From: Bifidobacterium catenulatum DSM 16992 = JCM 1194 = LMG 11043
GTDB taxonomy: Bacteria > Actinomycetota > Actinomycetes > Actinomycetales > Bifidobacteriaceae
Direction of reading: 5' to 3'
Assembly (NCBI RefSeq): GCF_001025195.1
Contig: NZ_AP012325.1
Coordinates: forward strand, 310,001-374,000
DNA: 64,000 nt
The position numbers and the translations under genes are program-made. Every line of letters starts with the position of its first letter. Position 1 is the stretch's first letter. Shown piece after piece: positions 1 to 9,892 of the stretch. The notes under the pieces are model-generated. The model ran no database searches. It was not told the origin of the DNA and worked only from the letters and a program-made list of their open reading frames with translations.

Positions 1-3000
1 TCGACCATCTCATCGAACTGGAAGTCAGCGAAGACGAACTGCTCAAGCATATCGGCGAACAAATCGCGCTGACCAGCTGGGCCGAAGACTACTTCGAATC
101 GGCATCCGGCCGTGTGGTGACCATCCACGTCACCCACAGCACGCAAGACGGCACCGTGCTTGCCAACGAAACCGAACGTTTCGCCATCCGTGGTCGTGCA
201 TACTCCGACGCACTGCCGACGGAAGCACCAGACTATGGTGGAATCGACGCGGAAATCGAAAGCACTCCGCGCCGACTGCTGCGCCGCGTCAAGGTGACCG
301 CTCCGCACGAGATGACCGCCTTCGCACGTACTTCCGGCGATTTCAACCCGATTCACACCTCGCATCGTGGCGCTGCTGTTTCCGGTCTTGCGGCACCGCT
401 CGTGCACGGCATGTGGCTCTCCGCAACCGCACAATACGCGGTGCAGGCGCTTGACGGCAAGGGTGCGCACTATGAAATCGCAGGCTGGACCTACAACATG
501 TACGGCATGGTGCAGCTCGACGACGAAGTGGAAATCTCCATCGAACGCGTCGGACGCGTGGCTCACTCCGGCATGGTGCTCGAAGTGACCAGCCGTATCA
601 AAGGCAACATCGTGTCTCGTGGTACCGCCATCGTGCGCGCGCCGAAGTCCGCGTTCGTATACCCGGGCCAGGGCATACAGCAGCAGGGCATGGTGCTCGA
701 CGAGCGTGCCAAGTCCCCGGCCGCACGAGACGTATGGAAGCGTGCCGACAAGGTGACCCGCGAGAAGCTTGGATTCTCGATCCTTGCCGTCGTGCGTGAC
801 AATCCGAAGGAACTGACCGCCAACGGCGTGACCTACCGCCATCCGGAAGGCCTGCTCAACCTGACCCAGTTCACGCAGGTGGCGCTCGCCACCGTGGCAT
901 TCGCCCAGACCGCACGTCTGCGCGAAGCCGGCGCCGACATTTGGCCTGCCTATTTCGCAGGCCACTCGCTGGGCGAATACAACGCGTTGAGCTCCTTCGC
1001 CGGCGTGATTCCGCTGGAAACCGTGATCGAACTCGTGTTCCACCGCGGCTCCACCATGCATCACCTCATTCCGCGCGATGCGAAGGGCCGTTCCAACTAC
1101 CGTATGGGTGCGTTGCGTCCGAACCAGTTCGGTGTGGGCGATGACGGTGTGCGCGAGTACGTTGAATCCGTGTCGAAGGCTTCCGGCGAGTTCCTGCAGA
1201 TCGTGAACTACAACCTGGCTGGCCAGCAGTATGCCGTGGCAGGCACCATTGCCGGTTTGAAGGCGCTGAAGGCCGATTCCAGCCGCCGCGTGGCCGAATA
1301 TGGCGGCAAGCCAGCGTTCATGCTGGTGCCGGGCATCGATGTGCCGTTCCATTCCACGCTGCTGCGCAAGGGTGTGCCGGAATTCCGTGACAAGCTTGAC
1401 GCGCTCCTGCCGCAGACCATCGATTACCGTGGCCGCCTGGTCGGACGCTACATTCCGAACCTGGTTGCGGCTCCGTTCGAAATGACGAAGGAATTCGCGG
1501 CCAAGATTCTCGAAGTCGTGCCGTCCGAGCGCATTCAGGCCGCTTTGGATGATCCGCAGATTTGGGATTCCTATGCTGCTGATGATCAGAAGCTCGGCCG
1601 ATTGCTGCTTACGGAACTGCTGTCTTGGCAGTTCGCCTCTCCGGTGCGTTGGATTGAGACGCAGGCTCTGCTGTTCGGTTCCTCCGAGCAGGGCGGTCTT
1701 GGTGTGGAAGAGTATGTTGAGGTTGGTCTCGGCAATGCTCCGACGCTCGCCAATCTGGGTTCCAAGACGTTGCGTCTGCCGCAGTTTGCCGGTCGCGATG
1801 TGACGGTGTACAACGTTGGTCGCGATGAAGGCCGCGTGTACATGACTGATTCCGATTCGTTGGTTCCGGAAGAAGATGCTGACGATTCTGCGGTTGCGAC
1901 TTCTGCTTCTTCTGCGGCTGCTGCTCCGGCTGTTGCCTCAGCTCCTGCGGCTGCTCCTGCTGCTGTTGCGGAAGTTCCGGTTGTTGCAGCTCCCGCCGGC
2001 GCTCCGTCTGACGTTGCCGTTGCGGATATTGCATTCAAGGCATCCGATGCGATTGCCACATTGCTGGCTTACTCGGCTAAGGTTCGCCCCGATCAGATCG
2101 GCGAAAGCGATACCACCGATACGCTGACCAATGGTGTGTCTTCTCGCCGTAATCAGCTGCTTATGGACATCAGTTCCGAACTGGGTGTGGCATCCGTGGA
2201 TGGTGCTGCCGAAGCGACGGTCAAGGCGCTGAGCGCTTTGGTCAATAAGGTCGCTCCGAACTACAAGGCGTTCGGTCCGGTGCTGTCCGACATTGTGCGC
2301 GACCGTGTGCGTGGCATGTTCGGTGCCGCCGGTGTGAAGCTCGGCCAGATCACTAAGCGTGTGACCGATACATGGCAGCTTGGCGAAGGGTGGGCTTCCC
2401 ATGTGGTGGCTGCGCTCGTGCTCGAAACCCGTGAGGGGGCCAGCTCTCGTGGCGGTGATCTTGCCTCGTTGAGCACGGATGCCGCTTCCAATGCGGCCGC
2501 TGCCAACGCGCTGATCGATGCGGCCGTGCAGAAGGTTGCTGCCGATAAGGGCATCGCCGTTGCCATGCCGAGCGCCGGTGGCGCAGCCGGCGGGGCAGTG
2601 GTTGATTCCGCCGCTTTGGACGCGTTCGCAGCCAAGGTGACCGGTGCTGACGGCGTGCTCGCCTCCACGGCGAAATTCGTGCTGAACCAGCTGGGCGTAG
2701 TCGCTCCGGTTGCCGAGGAAACCGCTGATGAGAACGCGGCTGTTGTGGCTGCGGTCGAAGCTGAACTCGGCGCTGACTGGCCGAAGCAGGTCGAACCTCG
2801 TTTCGACGAGCGCAAGGCCATTCTGTTTGACGATCGTTGGGCATCCGCACGTGAAGACTTGGCACGCGCCTACTACAACAACGATGAATCCGCATTGAAC
2901 GGCAGCTTCATCGGTCTCGGCAAGACCATTGCCGACGAAGCCGCTTGGTATGCAGGCAAGAGCGACAACGCGGATCTGAAGATCGCATTCAATCGTGTCG

Positions 3001-5978
3001 CTGCCGAAGCAGGAGAAAACGCTTCCGAATCGGCAGAAAACAGCCGTTTTGCTGGAGATATCGCAGTGGTGACCGGCGTGGCTCCGAACTCCATCGCAGC
3101 CCAGGTGGTCAACGGCCTGCTTGCAGGCGGCGCTACCGTGGTGGCCACCTCGCACAGCTTCAAGCCAAGCGTGAAGGCATGGGCCAAGCAGACCTACCGT
3201 GAGCATGCGGCGGGCGATGCCAAGCTGTGGCTGGTTCCCGCGAACCTGTCAAGCTACCGTGATGTGGACGCGTTGGTCGCTTGGGTCGGCAATGTGCAGA
3301 AGAAGACTTCCGGTGCGACCACCACGATTCTCAAGCCTGCTTACGAGCCGAGCCTGTTCTTCCCGTTCGCGGCTCCGCCGGTACATGGCAACCTTGCCGA
3401 TTCCGGTGAACTGTTCGAATCCCAGACTCGCCTCATGCTGTGGGGTGTTGAGCGTGCGATTGCCGGACTTGCGAAGATCGGTGCCGACACCGATGTGCAG
3501 CATAAGTTGCATGTGGTGTTGCCGGGATCGCCGAACCGCGGTATTTTCGGCGGCGACGGTGCCTATGGCGAAGTGAAGAGCGCATTTGATGCGATCGTGA
3601 ACCGTGCTCGCGCCGAAAAGGTGTGGTCGAGCCGTGTGACCTTCGCCCATCCGAAGATCGGTTGGGTGCGCGGCACGGGCTTGATGGGTGGCAATGATCC
3701 GCTGGTCGAAGTGGTGGAGCGTCACGGTCTGAAGACCTATTCCACCGCCGAAATTGCAGTTGAACTGCTGAACCTTTCCACCCGCGAATCCCGTATCGAA
3801 GCAGCCAAGGCCCCGCTTGACGTGGATCTGACCGGCGGACTCGGCAACGAGCCGATCGACATCAAGGCATTGCGTGCGGAAGCCATGGAAGACGCGGTCC
3901 AAGCGGAAGCAGCGAATGCCAAGAACGCAATCGCAGGCGACGAATCCGATACCGCGGCCAAGACGCTTATTAAGGCGCTGCCAAGCCCGCGTGCTCCGCG
4001 TCAGGCCAAAGTCGATCTTGTCGATTGGCAGAACGTCACCGCTCGTCCGGAAGACGAAATCGTCATCGTGTCTGTGGGCGAGCTTGGACCGTGGGGTTCC
4101 GGCCGTACCCGCTTCGAAGCCGAACTCGGCATTCATTCCGATGGTCAGGTGGATCTGTCTGCCGGCGCGGTGCTCGAACTGGCATGGAACATGGGTCTGC
4201 TGACGTGGAACGACAGCCCCAAGCCGGGCTGGTACGACGTGGACGGCAACCTCGTGCCTGAGGAGGATATCGCGGAACGCTACCATGACGAGGTCGTGGC
4301 ACGCTCCGGCGTGCGTCCGTTCGACGAAGGCATGGGCAACGACTACAAGGACGGCACCGACGAGGAAGAGGCCGAGGTGTTCCTTGACCACGATGTGACC
4401 TTCTCGGTTCCGACTCGTGAGATTGCCGAAGAGTACGTCAAGCTTGACGAAACGCACACCAGCTTCGCGGCCGATGTCGAATCCGGCGAATGGAACGTCA
4501 CCCGCCATGCCGGCTCCATGATTCGCGTGCCTCGGCGCGCGGCCATGACCCGTACGGTTGGAGGCCAGTTCCCGAAGGGCTTCGACCCGGTCAAGTGGGG
4601 CATTCCGGCCTCCATGGTCGGCGACGTCGACAAGATCGCCTTGTGGAACATCGTCACCACGGTCGACGCCTACCTGTCCGCAGGCTTCACGCCGACCGAA
4701 ATCCTCGAAGCGGTGCATCCGTCGATGGTCGCCTCCACGCAGGGCACCGGTTTCGGCGGCATGGCCTCCATGCGCAAGCTGTACTTGGATCGCTTCCTCA
4801 ACCATGAGATTCCGACCGACATTCTGCAGGAAGCTCTGCCGAACGTTGTCGCGGCCCATGTGATGCAGTCCTATATCGGCGGCTACGGCAACATGGTCCA
4901 GCCGGTTTCCGCCTGTGCCACGGCAGCCGTCTCTCTTGAAGAGGGTGCCGACAAGATCGCGCTCGGCAAGGCCGACTTCGTGGTCACCGGCGCAATCGAC
5001 GACATCGGCGTGGAATCCGTGATCGGATTCGGCAACATGAACGCCACCGCCAATTCGGAGGAAATGTACGCCAAGGGCATCGATGCGCGCTTCTTCTCCC
5101 GCGCCAACGACCGTCGTCGTGGCGGATTCGTGGAATCCCAGGGTGGCGGCACCATTCTGCTGACCCGTGGCGATATCGCGTTGAAGCTCGGCCTGCCGGT
5201 TGCCGGCGTGATCGGATTCGTACACTCCTACGCAGATGGCGCGCACACTTCCATCCCGGCTCCGGGCTTGGGTGCGCTTGCAGCGGGCATGGGCGGCAAG
5301 GATTCCAAGCTGGTGCGCGATCTGGCCCGTCTTGGCATCACTCCGGACGACATCGCCGTGGTTTCCAAGCACGATACGTCCACCAACGCCAACGATCCGA
5401 ACGAATCCGAACTGCACAACACGTTGGCCCACGCCATTGGCCGCACCGACGGCAACCCGCTGTTCGTGATCTCGCAGAAGACGCTCACCGGCCATGCCAA
5501 GGGCGGTGCCTGCATCTTCCAGGTCAACGGTCTGACCCAGCTGTTCAAGTCCGGTGTGATTCCGGCCAATGCTGCCCTTGACTGCGTTGATCCGAAGCTC
5601 ATGCGCGACGACCACATGGTTTGGCTGCGCGAGCCGCTGAAGGTCGGCTCCGTCAAGGCGGGCCTGGCCACGTCGCTCGGTTTCGGCCACGTGTCCGGCT
5701 TCGCTGCGATTGTCAATCCGGGCGCATTCGAAGCGGCGGTGGCCAACACCGCGGGCGTCGAGGTGCTGAACGCATGGCGTGATCGCGCCAACGAGCGTCT
5801 GGCCGCTGGCCAGCGTCGCCTTGAGGAAGGTATGATGGGCCGCGCCGCTCTCTACGAGCCGATCGACAACCGTCGTTTCCATGAGGATGGCCGCGGCTAC
5901 AACGCGCACGAAGTGGAGAAGGCCATGCTGCTCGATCCGAATGCGCGCCTGAGCGCATCCGGTTACTTCGAAGCCTGA
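1..5978 (+). CDS. fas: Type I fatty acid synthase, C-terminal two thirds (partial at window start)
   Basis: The reading frame is open from the first bases (first full codon at 3) and gives 1991 residues, so the true start lies upstream. Domains in order are a MaoC-like dehydratase (DFNPIH motif near 340), malonyl/palmitoyl transferase with nucleophile Ser in GHSLGEYNA (codon 966-968), an Ala-rich linker, an acyl carrier domain with candidate phosphopantetheine Ser in NGVSSRRNQ (2139-2144), a Rossmann-type ketoreductase (from about 3060), and a ketoacyl synthase with Cys in VSACATA (codon 4914-4916) and His in SKHDTS and LTGHAKGG. This is the fused type I FAS of actinobacteria, a cytosolic multienzyme making long-chain acyl chains from acetyl- and malonyl-CoA. 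The gene for its activating transferase, acpS, follows. The upstream acetyltransferase and enoyl-reductase parts are outside the window. Confidence 0.96.
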   Translation, partial: DHLIELEVSEDELLKHIGEQIALTSWAEDYFESASGRVVTIHVTHSTQDGTVLANETERFAIRGRAYSDALPTEAPDYGGIDAEIESTPRRLLRRVKVTAPHEMTAFARTSGDFNPIHTSHRGAAVSGLAAPLVHGMWLSATAQYAVQALDGKGAHYEIAGWTYNMYGMVQLDDEVEISIERVGRVAHSGMVLEVTSRIKGNIVSRGTAIVRAPKSAFVYPGQGIQQQGMVLDERAKSPAARDVWKRADKVTREKLGFSILAVVRDNPKELTANGVTYRHPEGLLNLTQFTQVALATVAFAQTARLREAGADIWPAYFAGHSLGEYNALSSFAGVIPLETVIELVFHRGSTMHHLIPRDAKGRSNYRMGALRPNQFGVGDDGVREYVESVSKASGEFLQIVNYNLAGQQYAVAGTIAGLKALKADSSRRVAEYGGKPAFMLVPGIDVPFHSTLLRKGVPEFRDKLDALLPQTIDYRGRLVGRYIPNLVAAPFEMTKEFAAKILEVVPSERIQAALDDPQIWDSYAADDQKLGRLLLTELLSWQFASPVRWIETQALLFGSSEQGGLGVEEYVEVGLGNAPTLANLGSKTLRLPQFAGRDVTVYNVGRDEGRVYMTDSDSLVPEEDADDSAVATSASSAAAAPAVASAPAAAPAAVAEVPVVAAPAGAPSDVAVADIAFKASDAIATLLAYSAKVRPDQIGESDTTDTLTNGVSSRRNQLLMDISSELGVASVDGAAEATVKALSALVNKVAPNYKAFGPVLSDIVRDRVRGMFGAAGVKLGQITKRVTDTWQLGEGWASHVVAALVLETREGASSRGGDLASLSTDAASNAAAANALIDAAVQKVAADKGIAVAMPSAGGAAGGAVVDSAALDAFAAKVTGADGVLASTAKFVLNQLGVVAPVAEETADENAAVVAAVEAELGADWPKQVEPRFDERKAILFDDRWASAREDLARAYYNNDESALNGSFIGLGKTIADEAAWYAGKSDNADLKIAFNRVAAEAGENASESAENSRFAGDIAVVTGVAPNSIAAQVVNGLLAGGATVVATSHSFKPSVKAWAKQTYREHAAGDAKLWLVPANLSSYRDVDALVAWVGNVQKKTSGATTTILKPAYEPSLFFPFAAPPVHGNLADSGELFESQTRLMLWGVERAIAGLAKIGADTDVQHKLHVVLPGSPNRGIFGGDGAYGEVKSAFDAIVNRARAEKVWSSRVTFAHPKIGWVRGTGLMGGNDPLVEVVERHGLKTYSTAEIAVELLNLSTRESRIEAAKAPLDVDLTGGLGNEPIDIKALRAEAMEDAVQAEAANAKNAIAGDESDTAAKTLIKALPSPRAPRQAKVDLVDWQNVTARPEDEIVIVSVGELGPWGSGRTRFEAELGIHSDGQVDLSAGAVLELAWNMGLLTWNDSPKPGWYDVDGNLVPEEDIAERYHDEVVARSGVRPFDEGMGNDYKDGTDEEEAEVFLDHDVTFSVPTREIAEEYVKLDETHTSFAADVESGEWNVTRHAGSMIRVPRRAAMTRTVGGQFPKGFDPVKWGIPASMVGDVDKIALWNIVTTVDAYLSAGFTPTEILEAVHPSMVASTQGTGFGGMASMRKLYLDRFLNHEIPTDILQEALPNVVAAHVMQSYIGGYGNMVQPVSACATAAVSLEEGADKIALGKADFVVTGAIDDIGVESVIGFGNMNATANSEEMYAKGIDARFFSRANDRRRGGFVESQGGGTILLTRGDIALKLGLPVAGVIGFVHSYADGAHTSIPAPGLGALAAGMGGKDSKLVRDLARLGITPDDIAVVSKHDTSTNANDPNESELHNTLAHAIGRTDGNPLFVISQKTLTGHAKGGACIFQVNGLTQLFKSGVIPANAALDCVDPKLMRDDHMVWLREPLKVGSVKAGLATSLGFGHVSGFAAIVNPGAFEAAVANTAGVEVLNAWRDRANERLAAGQRRLEEGMMGRAALYEPIDNRRFHEDGRGYNAHEVEKAMLLDPNARLSASGYFEA

Positions 5979-5984
5979 TCCCCG

Positions 5985-6080
5985 CGTCTGAGCGCCTGAA
6001 ATTTCTGGCGTTCAGACGAACGGTCATCAAATCCCGTATCTGTCGCAATCTCAGTTTTTCGCGACGGATCCGGGATTTTC
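5985..6080. terminator. Two consecutive hairpins after fas
   Basis: Hairpin one spans 5985-6018, with 12-nt arms pairing except for one G-T. Hairpin two spans 6029-6078 with 18-nt arms carrying two mismatches; it is preceded by AAA and followed by TTTT. The second looks like an intrinsic terminator. The rest of the fas-acpS gap (6081-6298) shows no further gene. Confidence 0.65.
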
Positions 6081-6298
6081 ATATTCTTGAATCACCCTAC
6101 TTTCCGTCTGCACGACTCCCGTTTGGTGCCGTATTTTCGCTTGTGCAGACTCAAAACGAGGGACTCGCAATGTGGGTGACAAAGGATGAAGCGCTTAAGC
6201 AAGGATGGTACCCTTGCATGAAAACGAAGTGTCGCCCGCCTGTTTTGCGGAAGTCGACATGGTTCGTTTCTTTCTGAAAACTTTCGAAAGGCTGGAAA

Positions 6299-6757
6299 AT
6301 GCTGGGTTTGGGGCATGACGTCGTGGATGTGCCTGCGTTCGCCGAGCAACTGGACGAACCTGGGTCGCGCATGCGAAACCTGTTCTCCATGCGCGAGCGA
6401 TGGCAGACCGCTCAACGGATGCAGGTCAAGCGAGATGGCGAGGCGGTGCATCTTGCGGCCCGCTGGGCGGGCAAGGAGGCCTTCCTCAAGGCGTGGTGCG
6501 AGGCGATTTCGCATAGGACGAAAGGCGATGGCGACGTTGCCTATCCGTACACGCTTGACGATTTTCCTTGGGAACGTATCGAGATACTTGACGATTCCCA
6601 CGGCGTGCCCCACGTCATGCTCTCGCCCGGGGTGCGATGCAAGCTGCAGCAATCGTTGGGGTTGCCGGTTAACGGGGATGGCCAATCGTGCGAAATACAC
6701 ATTTCCATGAGCCATGACGGATCTGTTGCATCCGCGGTGGTGACAATAGAAGCGTGA
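6299..6757 (+). CDS. acpS: Holo-[acyl-carrier-protein] synthase
   Basis: The 152-residue product opens with MLGLGHDVVDV, the AcpS signature (usually GIGTDIVDI) with the metal-binding Asp at residue 7, and has the second signature in AARWAGKEAFLKAW. AcpS transfers 4'-phosphopantetheine from CoA to the carrier-domain serine. A purine-rich site (CGAAAGG) lies just upstream of the ATG. Its position directly after fas, also found in mycobacteria, indicates that the FAS carrier domain is its substrate. A strong hairpin separates the two genes, so acpS probably has its own promoter. The C-terminus (HISMSHDGSVASAVV) is the usual end of the family. Confidence 0.9.
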   Translation: MLGLGHDVVDVPAFAEQLDEPGSRMRNLFSMRERWQTAQRMQVKRDGEAVHLAARWAGKEAFLKAWCEAISHRTKGDGDVAYPYTLDDFPWERIEILDDSHGVPHVMLSPGVRCKLQQSLGLPVNGDGQSCEIHISMSHDGSVASAVVTIEA

Positions 6758-6803
6758 ATGGCAATTGCACAATCTCGGCCAATCGCACAATAACCAATAA
6801 TTT

Positions 6804-6819
6804 CGTCAATCGATTGACG
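6804..6819. promoter_or_regulatory. 16-bp perfect palindrome, LacI-type operator candidate
   Basis: CGTCAATCGATTGACG is perfectly self-complementary with a central CG, the usual form of LacI-family operators. It lies 135 bp upstream of the amylosucrase-like gene. The regulator is not in this window. Control by a sugar-responsive LacI protein is inference. Confidence 0.6.
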
Positions 6820-6842
6820 TTGGTCATCAAAACGCCTCGAAC

Positions 6843-6858
6843 CGGTTTGATAAAACCG
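6843..6858. promoter_or_regulatory. Second palindrome upstream of the amylosucrase-like gene
   Basis: CGGTTT-GATA-AAACCG is a perfect 6+6 inverted repeat with a 4-bp centre, and it overlaps a second 8-bp palindrome, AACCGGTT. Its centre is about 39 bp from that of the 6804-6819 palindrome. It may be a second operator or part of the promoter. Confidence 0.4.
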
Positions 6859-6954
6859 TTGATTCACGTTACACTTGTGCCAGCATCGCAGCAATGAAAG
6901 CAGCGAAACCCAATACTCATAACAACGAGGTTCCCTGAGAAGAGGAGTAGAGGC

Positions 6955-8772
6955 ATGGCACGTTCCAAGTCCGACCAAGCGTTTGACGAGCGCATCGCGA
7001 AGAACAGCGAAGAACTGCATGAACTGCTGACGGAACTGTACGGAGAACAGGCCGACGAAGCCTTCCGAAACCTCACCGAGCTGATGAAGTCGTCGTATGC
7101 GGCGCGCCCCGCCGATCTGAAACGCCTCGACACCAAGCGTCTCGCCGATCCGGAATGGTACAAGCGTGGCAACATGTTCGGCATGACCATGTACACCGAT
7201 CTATTCGCTGGGGATCTAAAGAAACTCGCAGACAAGGTGCCATATCTGAAAGAGCAGAAGCTCACGTATCTGCACCTGATGCCGTTGCTGAAAATGCCGC
7301 ATCCGCAGAACGACGGCGGTTATGCGGTGGAAGATTTCGACACCGTCGATCCGTCGCTTGGCACTAATGAAGACCTCGCGGCACTCACCAAAAAACTGCG
7401 TGCGGCCGGCATTAGCCTGTGCCTCGACTTCGTGATGAACCACACCGCATCCAGCCATCGTTGGGCCAAGGCGGCTCAAGCGGGCGATCCGAAATATCAG
7501 GATTACTACTACTGCTACGACGACCGCACTGTTCCCGACCAGTACGACGCCGTGGTACCGGAAGTCTTCCCGGCCACCGCCCCCGGCAACTTCACCTGGA
7601 GCGAACAGATGCACAAGTGGGTGCTCACCTCGTTTTACCCGTTCCAGTGGGATCTGAACTACCGCAACCCGAACGTGCTCGTGTCGGTGCTCTCCAGCGT
7701 GCTCGGCCTCGCCAACCTTGGCGTCGAAGTATTCCGCATCGACGCCGTGCCTTACATTTGGAAGGAACTCGGCACCAACTGCCGCAACCTGCCGCAAGTG
7801 CACACCATCGTGCGCATGTTGCGCATCGTGCTCGAATGCGTCTGCCCGTCCGTAGTGCTGAAGGGCGAAGTGGTGATGGCCCCCAAGGAGCTCGCCGCCT
7901 ACTTCGGCACGCCGGAAAAGCCGGAATGCCACATGCTCTACAACGTGTCGATCATGGTGAATCTGTGGAGTGCGCTTGCCAGTGGGGACGTGCGCCTGCT
8001 CAAAGACCAGCTCGACAAGCTTAACGCGCTGCCGGAGAACTGTTGGTTCGTCAACTACCTGCGCTGCCATGACGACATCGGCTGGGGCTTGGACGAGCCG
8101 GTGGAGGAGAGTCTTGGCATCGACCCGCTCAAGCACAAGGAATTCCTGTACCACTTCTACGAGGGCTCGGTGCCCGGCAGTTGGGCCATGGGCGAGCTGT
8201 ACAACTACGACGAGGCGTCGAAGGATGCGCGCAGCTGCGGCACCACGGCCAGCCTGTGCGGTGTGGAACGCGCGCTGATCACGCATGACAAGCCGTTGCT
8301 CGACATTTCGATGAAACGCGATCTGATGATGCATTCCGCCCTGTCGTTCCTGCGTGGCTTCCCCATGTTGAGCTGCGGCGACGAAATCGTGCAGCTCAAC
8401 GGCTGGGAATACAAGGAAGATCCTGACCGCGTCGAGGATTCGCGTAATCTGCATCGTAGCCCCTTCAATTGGGAGAATGCGGCTAAGCGCAAGCGGGCTG
8501 GCACCCTGCAGAAGCAGATGTGGGATGGATTGAAGAGCATTCGTGAGATGCGCGACGATTCCGCTTTTACGCCCGAAGCGTGGGTCACCACCTGGGACAC
8601 GCATAATGATGCGGTTCTTGCGGTGGTGCGCCACGTTGAAGGACGCACTGTTCTCGGATTGTTCAATTTCTCATCTGCACGCCAGAGCGCGCATCTTGAT
8701 TCGGATGGCGATATCACGCTTCCCGCTGAGGTCGCGTTGGAACCGTACCAGGTTTGCGTGGTCAAAAAATAA
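6955..8772 (+). CDS. Amylosucrase-like glucosyltransferase / sucrose hydrolase (GH13 subfamily 4 type)
   Basis: The 605-residue protein has the amylosucrase layout: a helical N-terminal region (1-90), then a (beta/alpha)8 barrel. Motifs are DFVMNHT, GVEVFRIDAVPYIWK with nucleophile Asp263, LKGEVV with acid/base Glu305, and RCHDDIGWG with transition-state Asp373. The VPYIWK and HDDIGW contexts match amylosucrase rather than ordinary alpha-amylase. Family members split sucrose and either build an alpha-1,4-glucan or release glucose and fructose; which applies here cannot be read from sequence. There is no signal peptide, so it acts in the cytoplasm. It is monocistronic, starts after AGAAGAGGAGTAGAGGC, and lies behind two palindromes (6804-6858) that suggest sugar-dependent repression. 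Confidence 0.85.
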   Translation: MARSKSDQAFDERIAKNSEELHELLTELYGEQADEAFRNLTELMKSSYAARPADLKRLDTKRLADPEWYKRGNMFGMTMYTDLFAGDLKKLADKVPYLKEQKLTYLHLMPLLKMPHPQNDGGYAVEDFDTVDPSLGTNEDLAALTKKLRAAGISLCLDFVMNHTASSHRWAKAAQAGDPKYQDYYYCYDDRTVPDQYDAVVPEVFPATAPGNFTWSEQMHKWVLTSFYPFQWDLNYRNPNVLVSVLSSVLGLANLGVEVFRIDAVPYIWKELGTNCRNLPQVHTIVRMLRIVLECVCPSVVLKGEVVMAPKELAAYFGTPEKPECHMLYNVSIMVNLWSALASGDVRLLKDQLDKLNALPENCWFVNYLRCHDDIGWGLDEPVEESLGIDPLKHKEFLYHFYEGSVPGSWAMGELYNYDEASKDARSCGTTASLCGVERALITHDKPLLDISMKRDLMMHSALSFLRGFPMLSCGDEIVQLNGWEYKEDPDRVEDSRNLHRSPFNWENAAKRKRAGTLQKQMWDGLKSIREMRDDSAFTPEAWVTTWDTHNDAVLAVVRHVEGRTVLGLFNFSSARQSAHLDSDGDITLPAEVALEPYQVCVVKK

Positions 8773-8788
8773 TTATTGCGATTTCGAC

Positions 8789-8816
8789 TTGCGATTGTTG
8801 AGAGAGTGTGTATAAT
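8789..8816 (+). promoter_or_regulatory. Promoter for tRNA-Gly
   Basis: TTGCGA (8789-8794) and a consensus TATAAT (8811-8816) are separated by 16 bp, placing transcription start about 40 bp before the tRNA. Confidence 0.7.
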
Positions 8817-8860
8817 GGCTCGAGTCGTTTCGTGTCGACTTCGGTCGGCATAGACGGTGC

Positions 8861-8934
8861 GCGGATGTAGCTCAATGGTAGAGCCTCAGTCTTCCAAACT
8901 GATTACGCGGGTTCGATTCCCGTCATCCGCTCCA
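8861..8934 (+). tRNA. tRNA-Gly (anticodon TCC), CCA encoded
   Basis: The acceptor arms GCGGATG and CATCCGC pair fully. The D loop, a TCAGT/ACTGA anticodon stem with loop CTTCCAA (anticodon TCC at 8893-8895) and the T arm with GTTCGATTC are all present. The discriminator is T at 8931, followed by encoded CCA (8932-8934). Confidence 0.97.
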
Positions 8935-8954
8935 CATAATCGTTAGAGAAGAAG

Positions 8955-8981
8955 AAAGGCGTGCTTAATGGCACGCCTTTT
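8955..8981 (+). terminator. Terminator after tRNA-Gly
   Basis: AAAGGCGTGC and GCACGCCTTT form a perfect 10-bp stem with a 6-nt loop, running into TTTT. Confidence 0.85.
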
Positions 8982-9085
8982 GCATACCTGCCGTGCGATT
9001 GCTTCGATGACTGGGTATGCTGGACGTGTCGCGACAGCGACGTGACGGTCGCAACAGGCGGTAATCGCAATACAACGGAGCGGGT

Positions 9086-9760
9086 ATGGCACAAACGCAA
9101 GGTAACAAGGTGACGGAAGTCGTCGACGGCGTGGTCGAACAGGTCGACGTTTCCAAGCATCCAACGGCATCCATCGAAGCGTCTGATCTTTCCTTGGCCG
9201 ACATCGAGCGTCGCAAATCGCATCCGGGACACTGGGCGCTGTTCATCGCGCTGATGCTGGTGGCTCTGATCGTGCCCTACTGGTGGGGACGTTTTCTTGC
9301 GGTCAAGGATGCGGCTTGGATTGTCGCCAACCTCGGTTTCCTTGATCCCAAGGGCGTTGCGTTGATTTCGTGGACCGTCACCATCATGGCGATGACCGGC
9401 TTGGGATTGATGGTCGCCGATGTGAAGAAGTGGCTGTGGGGCACGGTTTTCGTGGTGGGGCTCGCCGCCGAGCAGTTCGTTGCCGGCATGTGCCTGCTGA
9501 GCTTCAACTTCTGGAACGCCACTTATGTGATGTACGGCGATTCTTCGGGGCTTGCCAACGCCGCGAATCTTGGCATCATCGCGGCTGGATGCGGTGTCGC
9601 CGTCTACGCGGTGCTGTGGGTTGGGCTGCTGGTCTGCATCAAAAAAGAATCGAAATTTAATGTGCTTACGCGCAGTTGGGCGTCGTTTCTGCTGTTTTTT
9701 GTGATTGAGGGCATTTCGCTCGCGGTGGTGCTGTTCGGCGGGCTGCTGAACGTGGTCTGA
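9086..9760 (+). CDS. Conserved membrane protein of unknown function
   Basis: I do not recognise a family for this 224-residue protein. About 50 charged N-terminal residues precede four or five hydrophobic segments (roughly 50-66, 90-112, 119-137, 159-182, 198-222), with a conserved-looking PYWWGRF between the first two. There is no signal peptide or cofactor motif. It starts at ATG 9086 after a GGAGCGGG site and stands alone between tRNA-Gly and rpsO, with its own upstream space, so context gives no clue to function. Confidence 0.7.
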   Translation: MAQTQGNKVTEVVDGVVEQVDVSKHPTASIEASDLSLADIERRKSHPGHWALFIALMLVALIVPYWWGRFLAVKDAAWIVANLGFLDPKGVALISWTVTIMAMTGLGLMVADVKKWLWGTVFVVGLAAEQFVAGMCLLSFNFWNATYVMYGDSSGLANAANLGIIAAGCGVAVYAVLWVGLLVCIKKESKFNVLTRSWASFLLFFVIEGISLAVVLFGGLLNVV

Positions 9761-9780
9761 AGCGTCGCTTGCGGCATGGT

Positions 9781-9808
9781 TTGATTTGGTCTGCCCCTCG
9801 TGTATGAT
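9781..9808 (+). promoter_or_regulatory. Promoter for rpsO
   Basis: TTGATT (9781-9786), a 16-bp spacer and TATGAT (9803-9808) lie 85 bp before the rpsO start codon. Confidence 0.65.
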
Positions 9809-9892
9809 TTCCCTTTGGCGTGTTTCGCCCGCGGATAGAGAGCGCGTCGGTATTGGACTGGCAGCACCGCGCAGCAACATAAGGAGGATGCC

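Noticed and set aside
3249-5909. 886-residue open frame on the minus strand opposite fas
   Set aside because: It is opposite the ketoreductase and ketosynthase domains and arises from codon bias; no domain or start site supports it.
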